The translations under genes were made by a program, and so were the position numbers. From Vulcanimicrobiota bacterium (GTDB taxonomy: Bacteria > Vulcanimicrobiota > Xenobia > Xenobiales > JADMJV01), in assembly GCA_022842865.1 (NCBI GenBank), contig JALHOV010000005.1, forward strand, positions 1 through 34,533: DNA of 34,533 bases, read 5' to 3'. The notes under the pieces were generated by a model. It ran no database searches and had not been told where the DNA came from. It saw nothing but the letters and a program-made list of their open reading frames with translations. Positions 17,078 through 24,684 of this stretch are shown one piece after another (positions within the stretch are counted from its first letter, which is position 1; each line of letters opens with the position of its first letter).

Positions 17078-17764
17078 CTAGTCGCGGTTGAAGAGCCGGG
17101 CCAGGAACGGGTCGGCGGCTTTGGCCTGTTTCTGGGCGGCCAATTCCTGTCGCAGGAAGTCGCCCAGGGCGTCAGCCTGGTAATGGTCGAGGTTGGTGAA
17201 CTGCAGAGAGTGCTGGGGGCGATCGTCGGCTCCCTGGCGGATCACCTGGGCGGGGGCATCGATGACGGTCCATGGGAGGCAGACGCTGACTTTGGCGATG
17301 CTGCCTTCGCGCAGCACCTGGTCGGGCAGCCTGGCCTGCACTCCGCCCTGGCTCAAGTCTAAGCTGAGAGCCTCGTAGGTGCGTCGCACGCCCGGAACCT
17401 TGATTTCCATGTAGACCTCGGTGGCCACGCGAATGCTGCTGCGGCGCTCGTTGCGACCGTTGCAGAGACGACCCACCCAATTCAGCGCCAGCCTTGAAGA
17501 GGGTTCAAGGAAGCGCAGACCCGCTTCCCCCTCCCGGGTCCAGCACACCTGGGCATACACCCAGGCGCGGGGGCCGCAGGGAAGCCATTCGCTGAAGGTG
17601 GGGCTGAGGCGCAGCAGAGTGCCCACGGGAGGAAGGTTAACGCCTTGAAGGCGCGCGCCGGTGAGGGAAACGTCTCTCACGAAGGCAACGCGCACCTGGC
17701 CCCGCACTTCGCAGTCCACCGCTTCATCACAATCGAAACGTCTCGCTTGTCTGGTCTCCAACAT
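17078..17764 (-). CDS. Tandem PilZ-domain protein (c-di-GMP receptor candidate)
   Basis: Two PilZ domains lie in 228 aa, each with both binding motifs intact. Domain 1 (about 3-98) has R5xxxR9 and DVSLTG (31-36). Domain 2 (about 105-205) has R108xxxR112 and DLSQGG (136-141). Both should bind cyclic di-GMP. There is no extra output domain and no membrane segment; a 25-residue Ala/Lys-rich C-terminal tail may contact a partner. The start is firm: the ATG is preceded by AAGGAGGT. The nearby FliM-like gene on the same strand suggests a role in motility or surface attachment, but the genes are separated by an opposite-strand gene, so this link is inference. Confidence 0.93.
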   Translation of the reverse strand: MLETRQARRFDCDEAVDCEVRGQVRVAFVRDVSLTGARLQGVNLPPVGTLLRLSPTFSEWLPCGPRAWVYAQVCWTREGEAGLRFLEPSSRLALNWVGRLCNGRNERRSSIRVATEVYMEIKVPGVRRTYEALSLDLSQGGVQARLPDQVLREGSIAKVSVCLPWTVIDAPAQVIRQGADDRPQHSLQFTNLDHYQADALGDFLRQELAAQKQAKAADPFLARLFNRD

Positions 17765-17868
17765 CGGTCTACCTCCTTGAGGAATTTTCTTCCACCATGA
17801 TTGGCGAACAAATTTTCGATGCCTCTTTGCTGCGGGAAGATTTTCCGGTGGACTGCGAACCTGTGGAT

Positions 17869-18423
17869 ATGCGTAAAATAGAAATGGCTCTGGTGGTCGT
17901 CCTGGTCGCGGCAGCCACCGCCTGTTGGAGTCAAAAAAGCCAGACTCTCAGCTCTGTCATCCCCATCGAAACCTCACACAGGCTCCAGACCCGCAGCGGC
18001 CGCCACGAGATTCACAGCCCTCCCTACATTCTGGCCGGCGTCCCCATCGGCTCGAACGCAGCTGCGGTGACCGCCGTACTGGGCAAGCCGGACCGCGAAG
18101 GCAGTCAGGGCCTGGAAGACTACAACCGCTGGTATTATGAGCGCGACGGGCAGACGCTGACGGTCACCTTCCTGGAAGAGCTTGTGATTGGAGTGGGAGG
18201 CACCGGGCGGTGGGGATTTGTACGAGCCGGAAAACCGGGAATGACGCTGTTCATGCAGCCCCGATCAAAGATCGTGGCCAACTTCGGCGAGCCCGGGCGC
18301 ACCGACAAGAACGTGGTGACCTATGACGCCCACCCAGGCGAGCTGACTCTCCACTACAGTGAAGGCGGAACGGTCGAACAGTTCTGGGTCGTGGGCGAGG
18401 TCAAGCCTTTGACTAAGAAATAG
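17869..18423 (+). CDS. Exported protein with two BamE/SmpA-like repeats
   Basis: I chose the ATG at 17869 because it puts a signal sequence at the N-terminus (MRKIEMALVVVLVAAATAC); a longer frame from 17797 would bury it behind 24 acidic residues. TAC at residues 17-19 could be a weak lipobox (Ala rather than Leu at -3), so this may be a lipoprotein. The mature part has two SmpA/OmlA-like units: about 53-105 (ILAGVPIGSNAAAVTAVLGKP ending in an aromatic strand) and about 120-178 (LFMQPRSKIVANFGEPG). Such folds occur in BamE and other small envelope proteins. It is divergent from the PilZ gene and convergent with the FliM-like gene. The specific role is unknown. Confidence 0.75.
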   Translation: MRKIEMALVVVLVAAATACWSQKSQTLSSVIPIETSHRLQTRSGRHEIHSPPYILAGVPIGSNAAAVTAVLGKPDREGSQGLEDYNRWYYERDGQTLTVTFLEELVIGVGGTGRWGFVRAGKPGMTLFMQPRSKIVANFGEPGRTDKNVVTYDAHPGELTLHYSEGGTVEQFWVVGEVKPLTKK

Positions 18424-18477
18424 CTGTCACGGGCGATCCGCGGGGAGTGGTCTTGCCGGAGGGCGCGGAGGTTGGAT

Positions 18478-18492
18478 GGCGGAGAGTCCGCC
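18478..18492. promoter_or_regulatory. Small GC hairpin between convergent genes
   Basis: GGCGGA at 18478-18483 pairs with TCCGCC at 18487-18492 around a GAG loop. A 14-bp direct repeat (18428-18441 and 18492-18505) brackets it. There is no T-tract, so it may be a weak terminator or an RNA end structure between the BamE-like and FliM-like genes. Confidence 0.3.
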
Positions 18493-18508
18493 ACGGGCGA
18501 TCCGCCCC

Positions 18509-19390
18509 TCAGTCCTCCAGCACCTGGGAAACGCGGACGGCGATGCGGCCTTGGGAGAGTCCGGGATGGCCATGGAACTTGGGGAGTCCGTTCACGGTCA
18601 CTTCCAGGGGGTCGCCGATTGGGCGGTCGAGCACGAATACATCTCCGACTTCCAGATTCAGCAGGTCCTGAAAAAGCACCTCGGCACCGCCCAGACGCAG
18701 CCCAAGTTCCAGCCGGCTGGAGCCCGGGATGCTCGGGCCGAGATGAGTGCTCGGGGGAGAAGTCCTGGCCAAGTCGCGGCGCAGCGGAGGCCAGGGTAAG
18801 ACCAGTTCCAGGGGCCCGCGGGCATAGGGCAGTTCCAACTGAAACACGCACACCAGCACGCTCTCATTGGGCGAGCAGATGGGCGCGCGGTAGGGGTTGA
18901 ACTCGACGTAATCCGGCTCGAGTTGAGGCGCGAACTGCAAATGTCCCCAGGCCGCCTGGTAAGCGCTCAACAAGGCATGCATGGGCGCGCGCAACAGGTG
19001 GCTCTCCAGCTCCGTTACGTAGGGGGCCCGAGCCAGGTCCAGCCGGCCGACCCCGCCCATCATGGCGTCGAACAAGTCGAGTAGCAAGGACAACGGCGTG
19101 CTGAAGAAGGCCCGGCCGCCCTGATCCAGGCCAAAATGCAGCATAGGGGCATCTCGCTCTCGGTCGTCCAGGTAGTGGAGATAACGGCGCGGGCTAAATC
19201 CCTGGAGCTTGAGCGAGAGCTGAGTGCGCAGGATGGGGGTCAGATGGACCACCACCTGGTCGCAGAAACAGGCCCATATGGCCTGCAGGGCAGCCCTTTC
19301 GCGGCGCGTGATAGCCAACTCCTGACCCAAGACCAGCGGCCTGAGCGGGGATGGTTCGGAAACGGTGGGGTCTTTCTGCGGAAGCGGCAC
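18509..19390 (-). CDS. FliM-like flagellar motor switch protein lacking the CheY-binding peptide
   Basis: Residues about 225-292 are a SpoA/FliN-type surface domain (LLNLEVGDVFVLDRPIGDPLEVTVNG, FHGHPG, RIAVRVSQVLED), matching the FliM C-terminus closely. Residues about 30-200 fit the FliM middle domain, including MGGVGR (111-116) in place of FGGxGR and the ESVLVCVFQLELP strand. The canonical N-terminal LSQxEIDALL peptide, which binds phospho-CheY, is absent; the protein begins MPLPQKDPTVSEPSP. The gene stands alone, not in a fli operon. It could be a second FliM, a divergent main copy, or an SctQ-like component of a secretion system. The FliM/SpoA family call is strong; its motor role is less certain. 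Confidence 0.85.
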   Translation of the reverse strand: MPLPQKDPTVSEPSPLRPLVLGQELAITRRERAALQAIWACFCDQVVVHLTPILRTQLSLKLQGFSPRRYLHYLDDRERDAPMLHFGLDQGGRAFFSTPLSLLLDLFDAMMGGVGRLDLARAPYVTELESHLLRAPMHALLSAYQAAWGHLQFAPQLEPDYVEFNPYRAPICSPNESVLVCVFQLELPYARGPLELVLPWPPLRRDLARTSPPSTHLGPSIPGSSRLELGLRLGGAEVLFQDLLNLEVGDVFVLDRPIGDPLEVTVNGLPKFHGHPGLSQGRIAVRVSQVLED

Positions 19391-19413
19391 AGGCCGATTC
19401 TAGCAGGATATTG

Positions 19414-19893
19414 TTAAGAATTTACCACAAATGCCTGGCCCAGCATTTTTGTATGGGTAGGAAAGGCGAGTTCCTGTGGTCCGTAGAGCACCACCATCTC
19501 GCTCACTTCCTGGTTGCGGAAGTCCAGCTGAACATGGTCTCTGGTGCGCGGTTGGGCTCGGCAGAAAATCAGGAGATTGCCTTCGGGCACGCTGATCAAC
19601 TCCAACAGGGTCAGTTCTTCGGGCTGAATGACCAGACTGGTTTCTTCATAGACTTCGCGGCAAGCAGCCTGCTGCCAGGTCTCGCCCCAATTGACGAAAC
19701 CACCGGGCAGAGCCAGTTGTCCGATTTGCGGGGGGATGGCCCGGCGCACGGTCAGCACTCCCCCATCGACCGGTAGGACCACCACCGCTACGGGCGTAGG
19801 ATTCTTGAAAAACTCACGAGAGCAGTGCGGGCATTTCCGGGGCCAACCGTTCTGCGACCCCATCTCACCGGCACACTGACTGCAGTAATTCAA
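19414..19893 (-). CDS. Zinc-ribbon Nudix hydrolase
   Basis: Hydrolyses a nucleoside diphosphate linked to another moiety. The N-terminus carries a four-Cys zinc ribbon (C4, C7, C21, C24), as in NudC-like and other ribbon-Nudix proteins. The Nudix box is perfect: G65 FVNWG E71, then seven residues and REVYEETSL (79-87). At 159 aa it lacks the extra N-terminal domain of NudC, so NADH or capped-RNA specificity cannot be assumed. The start is TTG, overlapping the stop of the upstream nucleotidyltransferase gene (TTGA), with GAGG and GAAGG upstream, so it is the last gene of a coupled three-gene operon. Confidence 0.93.
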   Translation of the reverse strand: MNYCSQCAGEMGSQNGWPRKCPHCSREFFKNPTPVAVVVLPVDGGVLTVRRAIPPQIGQLALPGGFVNWGETWQQAACREVYEETSLVIQPEELTLLELISVPEGNLLIFCRAQPRTRDHVQLDFRNQEVSEMVVLYGPQELAFPTHTKMLGQAFVVNS

Positions 19894-22469
19894 GCCTTCA
19901 TCCTCTCCTTCAGCCAGGCCTTCGCCTGTTCTTGGCTGCTCCAGCCCTCGTCCAACTGTTGGGAGAACGCTTCGTTCTTGATTTGAGCCACCTTCGGACC
20001 CTGTTCCACCCCCGCGGCCAAAATCTCGTCACCGACCAGCAGCGGCTTTTTGTCAGCCAACTCATCCAGAAAGCGCAAGATGCGCTCTTCCCCGCGCTGG
20101 CGGTTCATCTTGGAGTCGCGGTTGAGAGCCCAAACGACCACCATTTCATCGGGGGCCAGAGGCTTGAGCCCGTGATAGAGCTGACTGGCGCTGAGCTGTT
20201 CGCGGTTGAGCCTCCAGAGCACCTGGGGCAACGGATTGAAGGAGCTCAGCTGGAAATGATAGGTGCGTAGCAGTTCCTTGAGAGGCTCGGGTTTCCAGCG
20301 GTGCAGCCAGGCACGCACAAAAACTCGCCAGGGTTCAACGTGCAGGCGCCCTTGCAGCGCCTCAAGAGACGGCGGCACGGCCTGGAGCAGTTGGCGTACT
20401 TTCGGATCGATCATCAGGTCCGGATGCAAGCTGAAGAGGACACGCAGCTTATTGAGCCTCTCAAGGATGGTTACGGCTTGCTTTTCGGAAAGACAGAGCA
20501 CGATTTCATCGCGAATGCGTTGCGGTCCGGCCAGAGGCAGAATGCGCTGCTGCAGGGCTCCGCGCAGCAGGTTCTCGGTAGTGTTGCCCAGGTGAAAACC
20601 CAATCGCTGCTCCAGACGAACGGCCCGTAAGATACGGGTCGGATCGTCGATAAAGGAATGATTGTGGAGCACGCGGATGGTTTGCCCCTGCAGGTCGGCC
20701 TGACCGCCGAAGAAATCCACCAGCTCGCCAAAGTGACCTTCGGTCAGCCGCACCGCCAGGGCATTGATGGTGAAGTCCCGTCGGAACAGGTCTTGCTTGA
20801 GGTTGCTGCTCTGCACCTCGGGCAGAGCGGCCGGGCGCACATAGCTTTCCTGGCGGGCCCGGGCCACGTCCACTTTCTGTCCGTCCGGTAAGACCAGTGT
20901 GGCCGTCTCGAAGCGCGGATGGCGATGCACCGAAGCTTGCCAACTGGTGGCCAGTTCGTCCAGGAAATGGTCGACGGTGCCCTCCACGCACAGGTCCAGG
21001 TCCCAGGTGCGCTCGTCGAGGCGCTGCAGCAGCAGGTCGCGCACAAAGCCGCCCACCGCGTAGACCTCCACTCCACAGCGCGCCGCCACGGCGCCGGCCT
21101 GCTTGAGCAATTCCAGCGATCGATAAGGCAACTGGATGAGAAAATTGCTGGTCGGCGCGTCTTCACTGGGCAAGCGCAGCCGGCTGGTATCGTAGAGATG
21201 GCGAAGCAGGTCGGTGCGACTGATGATGCCCAGCAACTTGCCGTTCTCCATGACCGGCAGCCGTCCCACGTTGTGGTGAACCAGCTTGGCGCGCGCGTCG
21301 TCCAGGCTAGTGTCGGGAGTGACCGAGAGCACCGGCCGGGTCATCACCGACTCGGCCGGCATGTCCCCCAGCTTGTGAGCCAGAGCCTTGTCCAGGTCGG
21401 AACGGGAAAGCATGCCCACCACTTCGCCGTCCTTCAGCACGACGGTGGCCGTGCGCCCCAGCGCGCGCAGCTTCTGGTCGGCTTGGGCCACGCTGCAATC
21501 GGTGAGGTCGATAGGATCGACGCGCGGACTCATGTGATCACGCACCAGTTCCCCCTGGGACTCGCCGAAGCGCAGATGGGCCAGCAAGCGCATCAGCGCG
21601 TCGGCGGGATCTTCGTCGGCAATGGAGGCGGAGGCGGCGCAGGGATGACCGCCGCCACCCAGGGCCTGAAAGCCGGGCAGCAGATTGAAACGCGGATGTC
21701 GGCTGCGGCCCACCAGATAAAGCCGGCTGCCCATGGAAACGGCGGCAAGGACCAGATCCACTGGTTCTTGCTGGAGCAGGCGCCAGACCACTTCGTTCAG
21801 TTCCTCGATGTAGTGGGGCACTCGGGCGGTCAAAAGCAGCGATTGCGCTCCCTCGACCGGCACCCGCCGGGCATTGGCCATGAGCTGGTCGCGCAATTCG
21901 CGCTGCTCCTGGCTGAGCGGCTGCTGAAGAATCTCGTTGACCACGCTCAGCTTGGCGCCTTGCTCGAGCAGCCAGGCGGCCGTGCGCAGGTCGGCTGGAG
22001 TGGTCGAGTTGTAAGTGAGGTTGCCGGTTTCCTCGTAGATTGCGATCAGGAAGAGGGTCGCTTCGGCCACGCTCAATCGGGTTTCGGGCGGTAGTTGCTC
22101 GAGCACCACCGTGACGGCCGCGCCCAGCATCTTGATGTGGGAAACGTCGCCGTGGACGCACTCAGCGCTGGGTGGATGGTGGTCGTAAATGTGCACTTCC
22201 ACCCCACTCTGCTGGGCCAGCATGCGAAAAGGACCGAGGCGCCTGGGGTTGCTGGTGTCGACCATCACCAGGCGCGTAACCTGGGCGGCATCGATTTGCT
22301 TGGAGTTGAGCACCGGGAAATGGCCCTGGTGGAGGTGCAGAAACTCGCGCACCGCCGGGGCCGGTTTCCCCATGGTCACAAGCTTGGCCTCCGGGTAAAG
22401 CCGGTGAGCGGCCACCATGGATGCGTAGGCGTCGAAATCGGCACCCGCGTGGGAGACGATGATTTCCAT
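19890..22469 (-). CDS. DHH-CBS-CBS-tRNA nucleotidyltransferase (CCA/A-adding) fusion
   Basis: A single 859-residue protein combines a DHH phosphoesterase (residues about 1-300; DFD at 11-13, DHH at 96-98, GGGGHPCAAS at 270-279), two CBS domains (about 305-365 and 367-425) and a class II tRNA nucleotidyltransferase (about 445-859; VGGFVRD at 472-478, catalytic DLDL at 490-493, RRDFTINALA at 563-572, DDPTRILRAVR at 608-618). The enzyme adds or repairs the 3' CCA (or only the A) of tRNA; the DHH part may trim RNA ends or degrade a small nucleotide, and the CBS pair may sense adenine nucleotides. This architecture is known in several phyla. The sequence alone does not tell A-adding from full CCA-adding activity. 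It lies 3 bp after the glycosylase gene and overlaps the Nudix gene. Confidence 0.96.
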   Translation of the reverse strand: MEIIVSHAGADFDAYASMVAAHRLYPEAKLVTMGKPAPAVREFLHLHQGHFPVLNSKQIDAAQVTRLVMVDTSNPRRLGPFRMLAQQSGVEVHIYDHHPPSAECVHGDVSHIKMLGAAVTVVLEQLPPETRLSVAEATLFLIAIYEETGNLTYNSTTPADLRTAAWLLEQGAKLSVVNEILQQPLSQEQRELRDQLMANARRVPVEGAQSLLLTARVPHYIEELNEVVWRLLQQEPVDLVLAAVSMGSRLYLVGRSRHPRFNLLPGFQALGGGGHPCAASASIADEDPADALMRLLAHLRFGESQGELVRDHMSPRVDPIDLTDCSVAQADQKLRALGRTATVVLKDGEVVGMLSRSDLDKALAHKLGDMPAESVMTRPVLSVTPDTSLDDARAKLVHHNVGRLPVMENGKLLGIISRTDLLRHLYDTSRLRLPSEDAPTSNFLIQLPYRSLELLKQAGAVAARCGVEVYAVGGFVRDLLLQRLDERTWDLDLCVEGTVDHFLDELATSWQASVHRHPRFETATLVLPDGQKVDVARARQESYVRPAALPEVQSSNLKQDLFRRDFTINALAVRLTEGHFGELVDFFGGQADLQGQTIRVLHNHSFIDDPTRILRAVRLEQRLGFHLGNTTENLLRGALQQRILPLAGPQRIRDEIVLCLSEKQAVTILERLNKLRVLFSLHPDLMIDPKVRQLLQAVPPSLEALQGRLHVEPWRVFVRAWLHRWKPEPLKELLRTYHFQLSSFNPLPQVLWRLNREQLSASQLYHGLKPLAPDEMVVVWALNRDSKMNRQRGEERILRFLDELADKKPLLVGDEILAAGVEQGPKVAQIKNEAFSQQLDEGWSSQEQAKAWLKERMKA

Positions 22470-22472
22470 AGA

Positions 22473-23198
22473 CTAAAGCAGAGCTCCCAGTTCGGTGCCC
22501 CAGCCCTTGTTGGCGGCTGGATTGGCCGGACTGGGGTGAGGAATGCTCAGCACTTCGATAGGCAGGGCGTGTTTCTCCACCAGCGCCTTGCCCTGTTGCT
22601 CGGCCCACTTGCCCACCCCGACCAGCTTTTGGGGTTGCATTTGCTCCAGATGGGCCAGCAGAAACTCGTCGCACAGCTGCAGCAGCGGGATCCGTTCGGC
22701 TTTGGGAAGCTTGTCAGGAGTCAAGTTGGCGCCGCTCTCCGCCATAAACACCAGGGGGCAATAGTTGGCCACGTAACCTTTGGCAAAGAATGCTTTGGGG
22801 TCAGGGTAACGGTCTTTGAGGTAGCCCCAGAGGCGGCGGCCGCTGACCTCACTGCGCGGACACTCCCAGCCCTGGATGGGCCGTTTGGGGTGTTCCGGGT
22901 CGGGTTTGCCGATCTTGCCCTGAATGCGCAGCCAGTCGCGAGCCAGCTCCACTTCGCCGAAGGGAATGCCGGTCTGAGCCATGCCCCAAGGTCCGGGATT
23001 CATGCCCAGCAGCATCAGGTGTTTGCGGCCCTGGCCGTAGCGCCGCCAGTAGTCCAGATAAGCTTCCCCGGCGTATTCCCAGGGGTTGTAGACCCACGGG
23101 GCCGAAAACTTCAGTTTGGCAAACTCCTGGTTGAGCTTCTGGATCAGCTTTTCCACGGCGGTTGCTTTGGCCTCGGGCCCGGGGGACCCTCCCCTCAA
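22473..23198 (-). CDS. SMUG1-type single-strand-selective uracil-DNA glycosylase
   Basis: Removes uracil and oxidised pyrimidines from DNA. The match to the animal SMUG1 family runs the whole length: WVYNPWEYA (35-43), LGMNPGPWGMAQTGIPFGE (64-82, with catalytic-region Asn67 and the stacking Phe80), HPKRPIQGWECPRSEVSGRR (103-122), NYCPLVFMA (Asn145) and HPSPANPAANKGW (221-233, with catalytic His221). The frame begins at a TTG (23198) without a clear ribosome site; a GTG at 23156, just before the conserved domain, is an equally good start. It heads an operon with the tRNA nucleotidyltransferase and Nudix genes. SMUG1 is sporadic in bacteria, so transfer is possible, but base composition matches the neighbours. 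Confidence 0.95.
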   Translation of the reverse strand: MRGGSPGPEAKATAVEKLIQKLNQEFAKLKFSAPWVYNPWEYAGEAYLDYWRRYGQGRKHLMLLGMNPGPWGMAQTGIPFGEVELARDWLRIQGKIGKPDPEHPKRPIQGWECPRSEVSGRRLWGYLKDRYPDPKAFFAKGYVANYCPLVFMAESGANLTPDKLPKAERIPLLQLCDEFLLAHLEQMQPQKLVGVGKWAEQQGKALVEKHALPIEVLSIPHPSPANPAANKGWGTELGALL

Positions 23199-23215
23199 GC
23201 GGCGAAGTCTGTTAA

Positions 23216-23539
23216 ATGGCTGTTCTTATGGAAGACACCTCGCTCGAAAGCGAGCGATTTTTGGTGAGCCAGTGGGCGCAGACGACGCCTCAACGCGTTC
23301 AGCGTCAACTGACGGGAGCGTGGAATTTCTGGGTCTCCTCGCCGGAAGACATGGTGCTGATCAAGCTCGAGTGGTTCCGAGACGGACGCCAACTCTCCGA
23401 CCGCCAATGGAGAGACGTGCTGGCCATCTTAGCCGCCCGGCGCGGTCAGTTGTCCTTCGATTATCTCCACCACTGGGCGGGGGAACTGCAGGTCCAGGAT
23501 TTGCTGCAACAGGCTCTGGAGCAAGTTCGGCCCCTCTAG
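23216..23539 (+). CDS. C-terminal fragment of a nucleotidyltransferase-like protein
   Basis: The 107 residues contain NFWVSSPEDMVLIKLEWFRDG (about 37-57), a DRQWRDVLAIL helix and a C-terminal DYLHHWAGELQVQDLLQQAL stretch. This pattern (SPEDLILxKLxW, then WAxxLGVxDLLxxA) is the C-terminal half of a widespread family of putative nucleotidyltransferase-fold proteins often annotated as hypothetical. The N-terminal catalytic half is absent and is not found in another frame upstream, where the leftward glycosylase gene begins 18 bp away. There is no convincing ribosome site. It may be a remnant or a short stand-alone protein; the frame is open and codon use looks normal. Confidence 0.6.
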   Translation: MAVLMEDTSLESERFLVSQWAQTTPQRVQRQLTGAWNFWVSSPEDMVLIKLEWFRDGRQLSDRQWRDVLAILAARRGQLSFDYLHHWAGELQVQDLLQQALEQVRPL

Positions 23540-23552
23540 AGACGGGTTTGAC

Positions 23553-23564
23553 CCAAGCGCTTGG
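23553..23564. promoter_or_regulatory. Perfect 12-bp palindrome before the DUF2231 gene
   Basis: CCAAGCGCTTGG is fully self-complementary and lies 16 bp upstream of the GTG start. It could be a dimeric repressor operator for the membrane-protein pair downstream; one copy only, so weak evidence. Confidence 0.35.
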
Positions 23565-23580
23565 CGTGGAATGACGCAAT

Positions 23581-24684
23581 GTGGAAGTAAGTAAGTTTTT
23601 CGCCGAGTGGCACCCCGTGATGGTCCACTTTCCTATCGCTCTTTTGTATTTTGCGGTCTGCCTCGACCTGTTCGGTCTTGTGACCAGGAACACCAAGGCC
23701 GCCTGGGCCGGGCTGGTGCTGACGGCGGCCGGCACGGTAGGTCTGATGATGGCCTTCATCACCGGCAACTACGCCGAAATCGTGGCCGCCCATCAGCAGA
23801 TTCAGCAAAAACCCATCGGCGACCACGAGGCATGGGCTACGGCCACTTCCTGGACCTTTATCATGCTGACGGCCTGGCGTTCTTATCTGAAGACCGAGAA
23901 CCGCAAAAACATGGTTTTCTACCTGATGGCTGCGGTGCTCACGCTGGGCTGCCTGACGGTGACGGGCTACAAAGGCGGACGGCTGGTTTATGAACACGGA
24001 GCCGGCGTCAACATCGCCGCATCCGCCCTTCCCCACCCGGCCACTCCGCAAGATCTGGCCAATCTCAGTCTGAAGAACAGCTGGGAAGAACTGGAATACT
24101 CGGGGATGATGCACCACGTGTTCGGCTGGCTCACGCTGGGCCTCGCCCTGTGGCAGGCTTATCAGCACTTCAATTTGCCCGGCCAGGAAAGGGCCCGCGC
24201 GCTGGGTCCGATCATGCTGACGGGCGGAGGCATCTTCCTGATGATTTGCTCGGACTGGGACGCCTGGCCGCTGGGCAATACTCTGCCGATCACCGATCCG
24301 GAAGTTCTTTTTCACAAGATCCTGGCCACCATTATGATTTTCTTCGGCATCGGCATGAATCTGGCGCGGCGAAGACCCAAAGGCGAGGTCAACTCGCTGC
24401 AGTCGCATTTGCTGGCCATTCTGGCCCTGGTGGGCGGAGGCATGCTCTTTACCCACGTCCACACCGGGGCCCCCTTTTCCAGCACGGCCATGGGCGTCTA
24501 CGTCCAACACTTCGTGATTGGCTGCCTGGCGCTGGCCTGCGGGGGCGTGAAAATGCTGGAAACCGTCAAGCCGGAACAAAAGAAGCTCTGGGATCGTTGC
24601 TGGATCGTGTTGCTCATCGTCATTGCCGCCAACCTCATCTGGTATGTTGAGGGCTTCCCCTGGTATATTCATAGCGAAGCATGA
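23581..24684 (+). CDS. Polytopic membrane protein: DUF2231 plus CopD-like half
   Basis: About ten hydrophobic segments. Residues 1-145 match DUF2231 (HPVMVHFPIALLYFAVCLDLFG, then GDHEAWATATSWTF), a four-helix inner-membrane domain of unclear role. The second half (about 175-360) has MMHHVFGWLTLGLALWQ, LFHKILATIMIFFGIGMN and TGAPFSSTAMGVYVQHFVIG, with spaced histidines reminiscent of CopD-like copper or haem-binding helices. A metal, haem or electron-transfer role is inference. The start is GTG at 23581; an ATG two bases earlier is out of frame. It overlaps the next gene by 4 bp (ATGA), so the two products probably work together. Confidence 0.8.
   Translation: MEVSKFFAEWHPVMVHFPIALLYFAVCLDLFGLVTRNTKAAWAGLVLTAAGTVGLMMAFITGNYAEIVAAHQQIQQKPIGDHEAWATATSWTFIMLTAWRSYLKTENRKNMVFYLMAAVLTLGCLTVTGYKGGRLVYEHGAGVNIAASALPHPATPQDLANLSLKNSWEELEYSGMMHHVFGWLTLGLALWQAYQHFNLPGQERARALGPIMLTGGGIFLMICSDWDAWPLGNTLPITDPEVLFHKILATIMIFFGIGMNLARRRPKGEVNSLQSHLLAILALVGGGMLFTHVHTGAPFSSTAMGVYVQHFVIGCLALACGGVKMLETVKPEQKKLWDRCWIVLLIVIAANLIWYVEGFPWYIHSEA

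Noticed and set aside
20919-23267. Two long plus-strand frames opposite the tRNA nucleotidyltransferase and glycosylase genes
   Set aside because: Both are low-complexity antisense shadows of genes with full-length family matches.
23536-24672. 378-residue antisense frame opposite the DUF2231 gene
   Set aside because: His/Gln/Gly-rich composition typical of an antisense reading of transmembrane codons; no domain.
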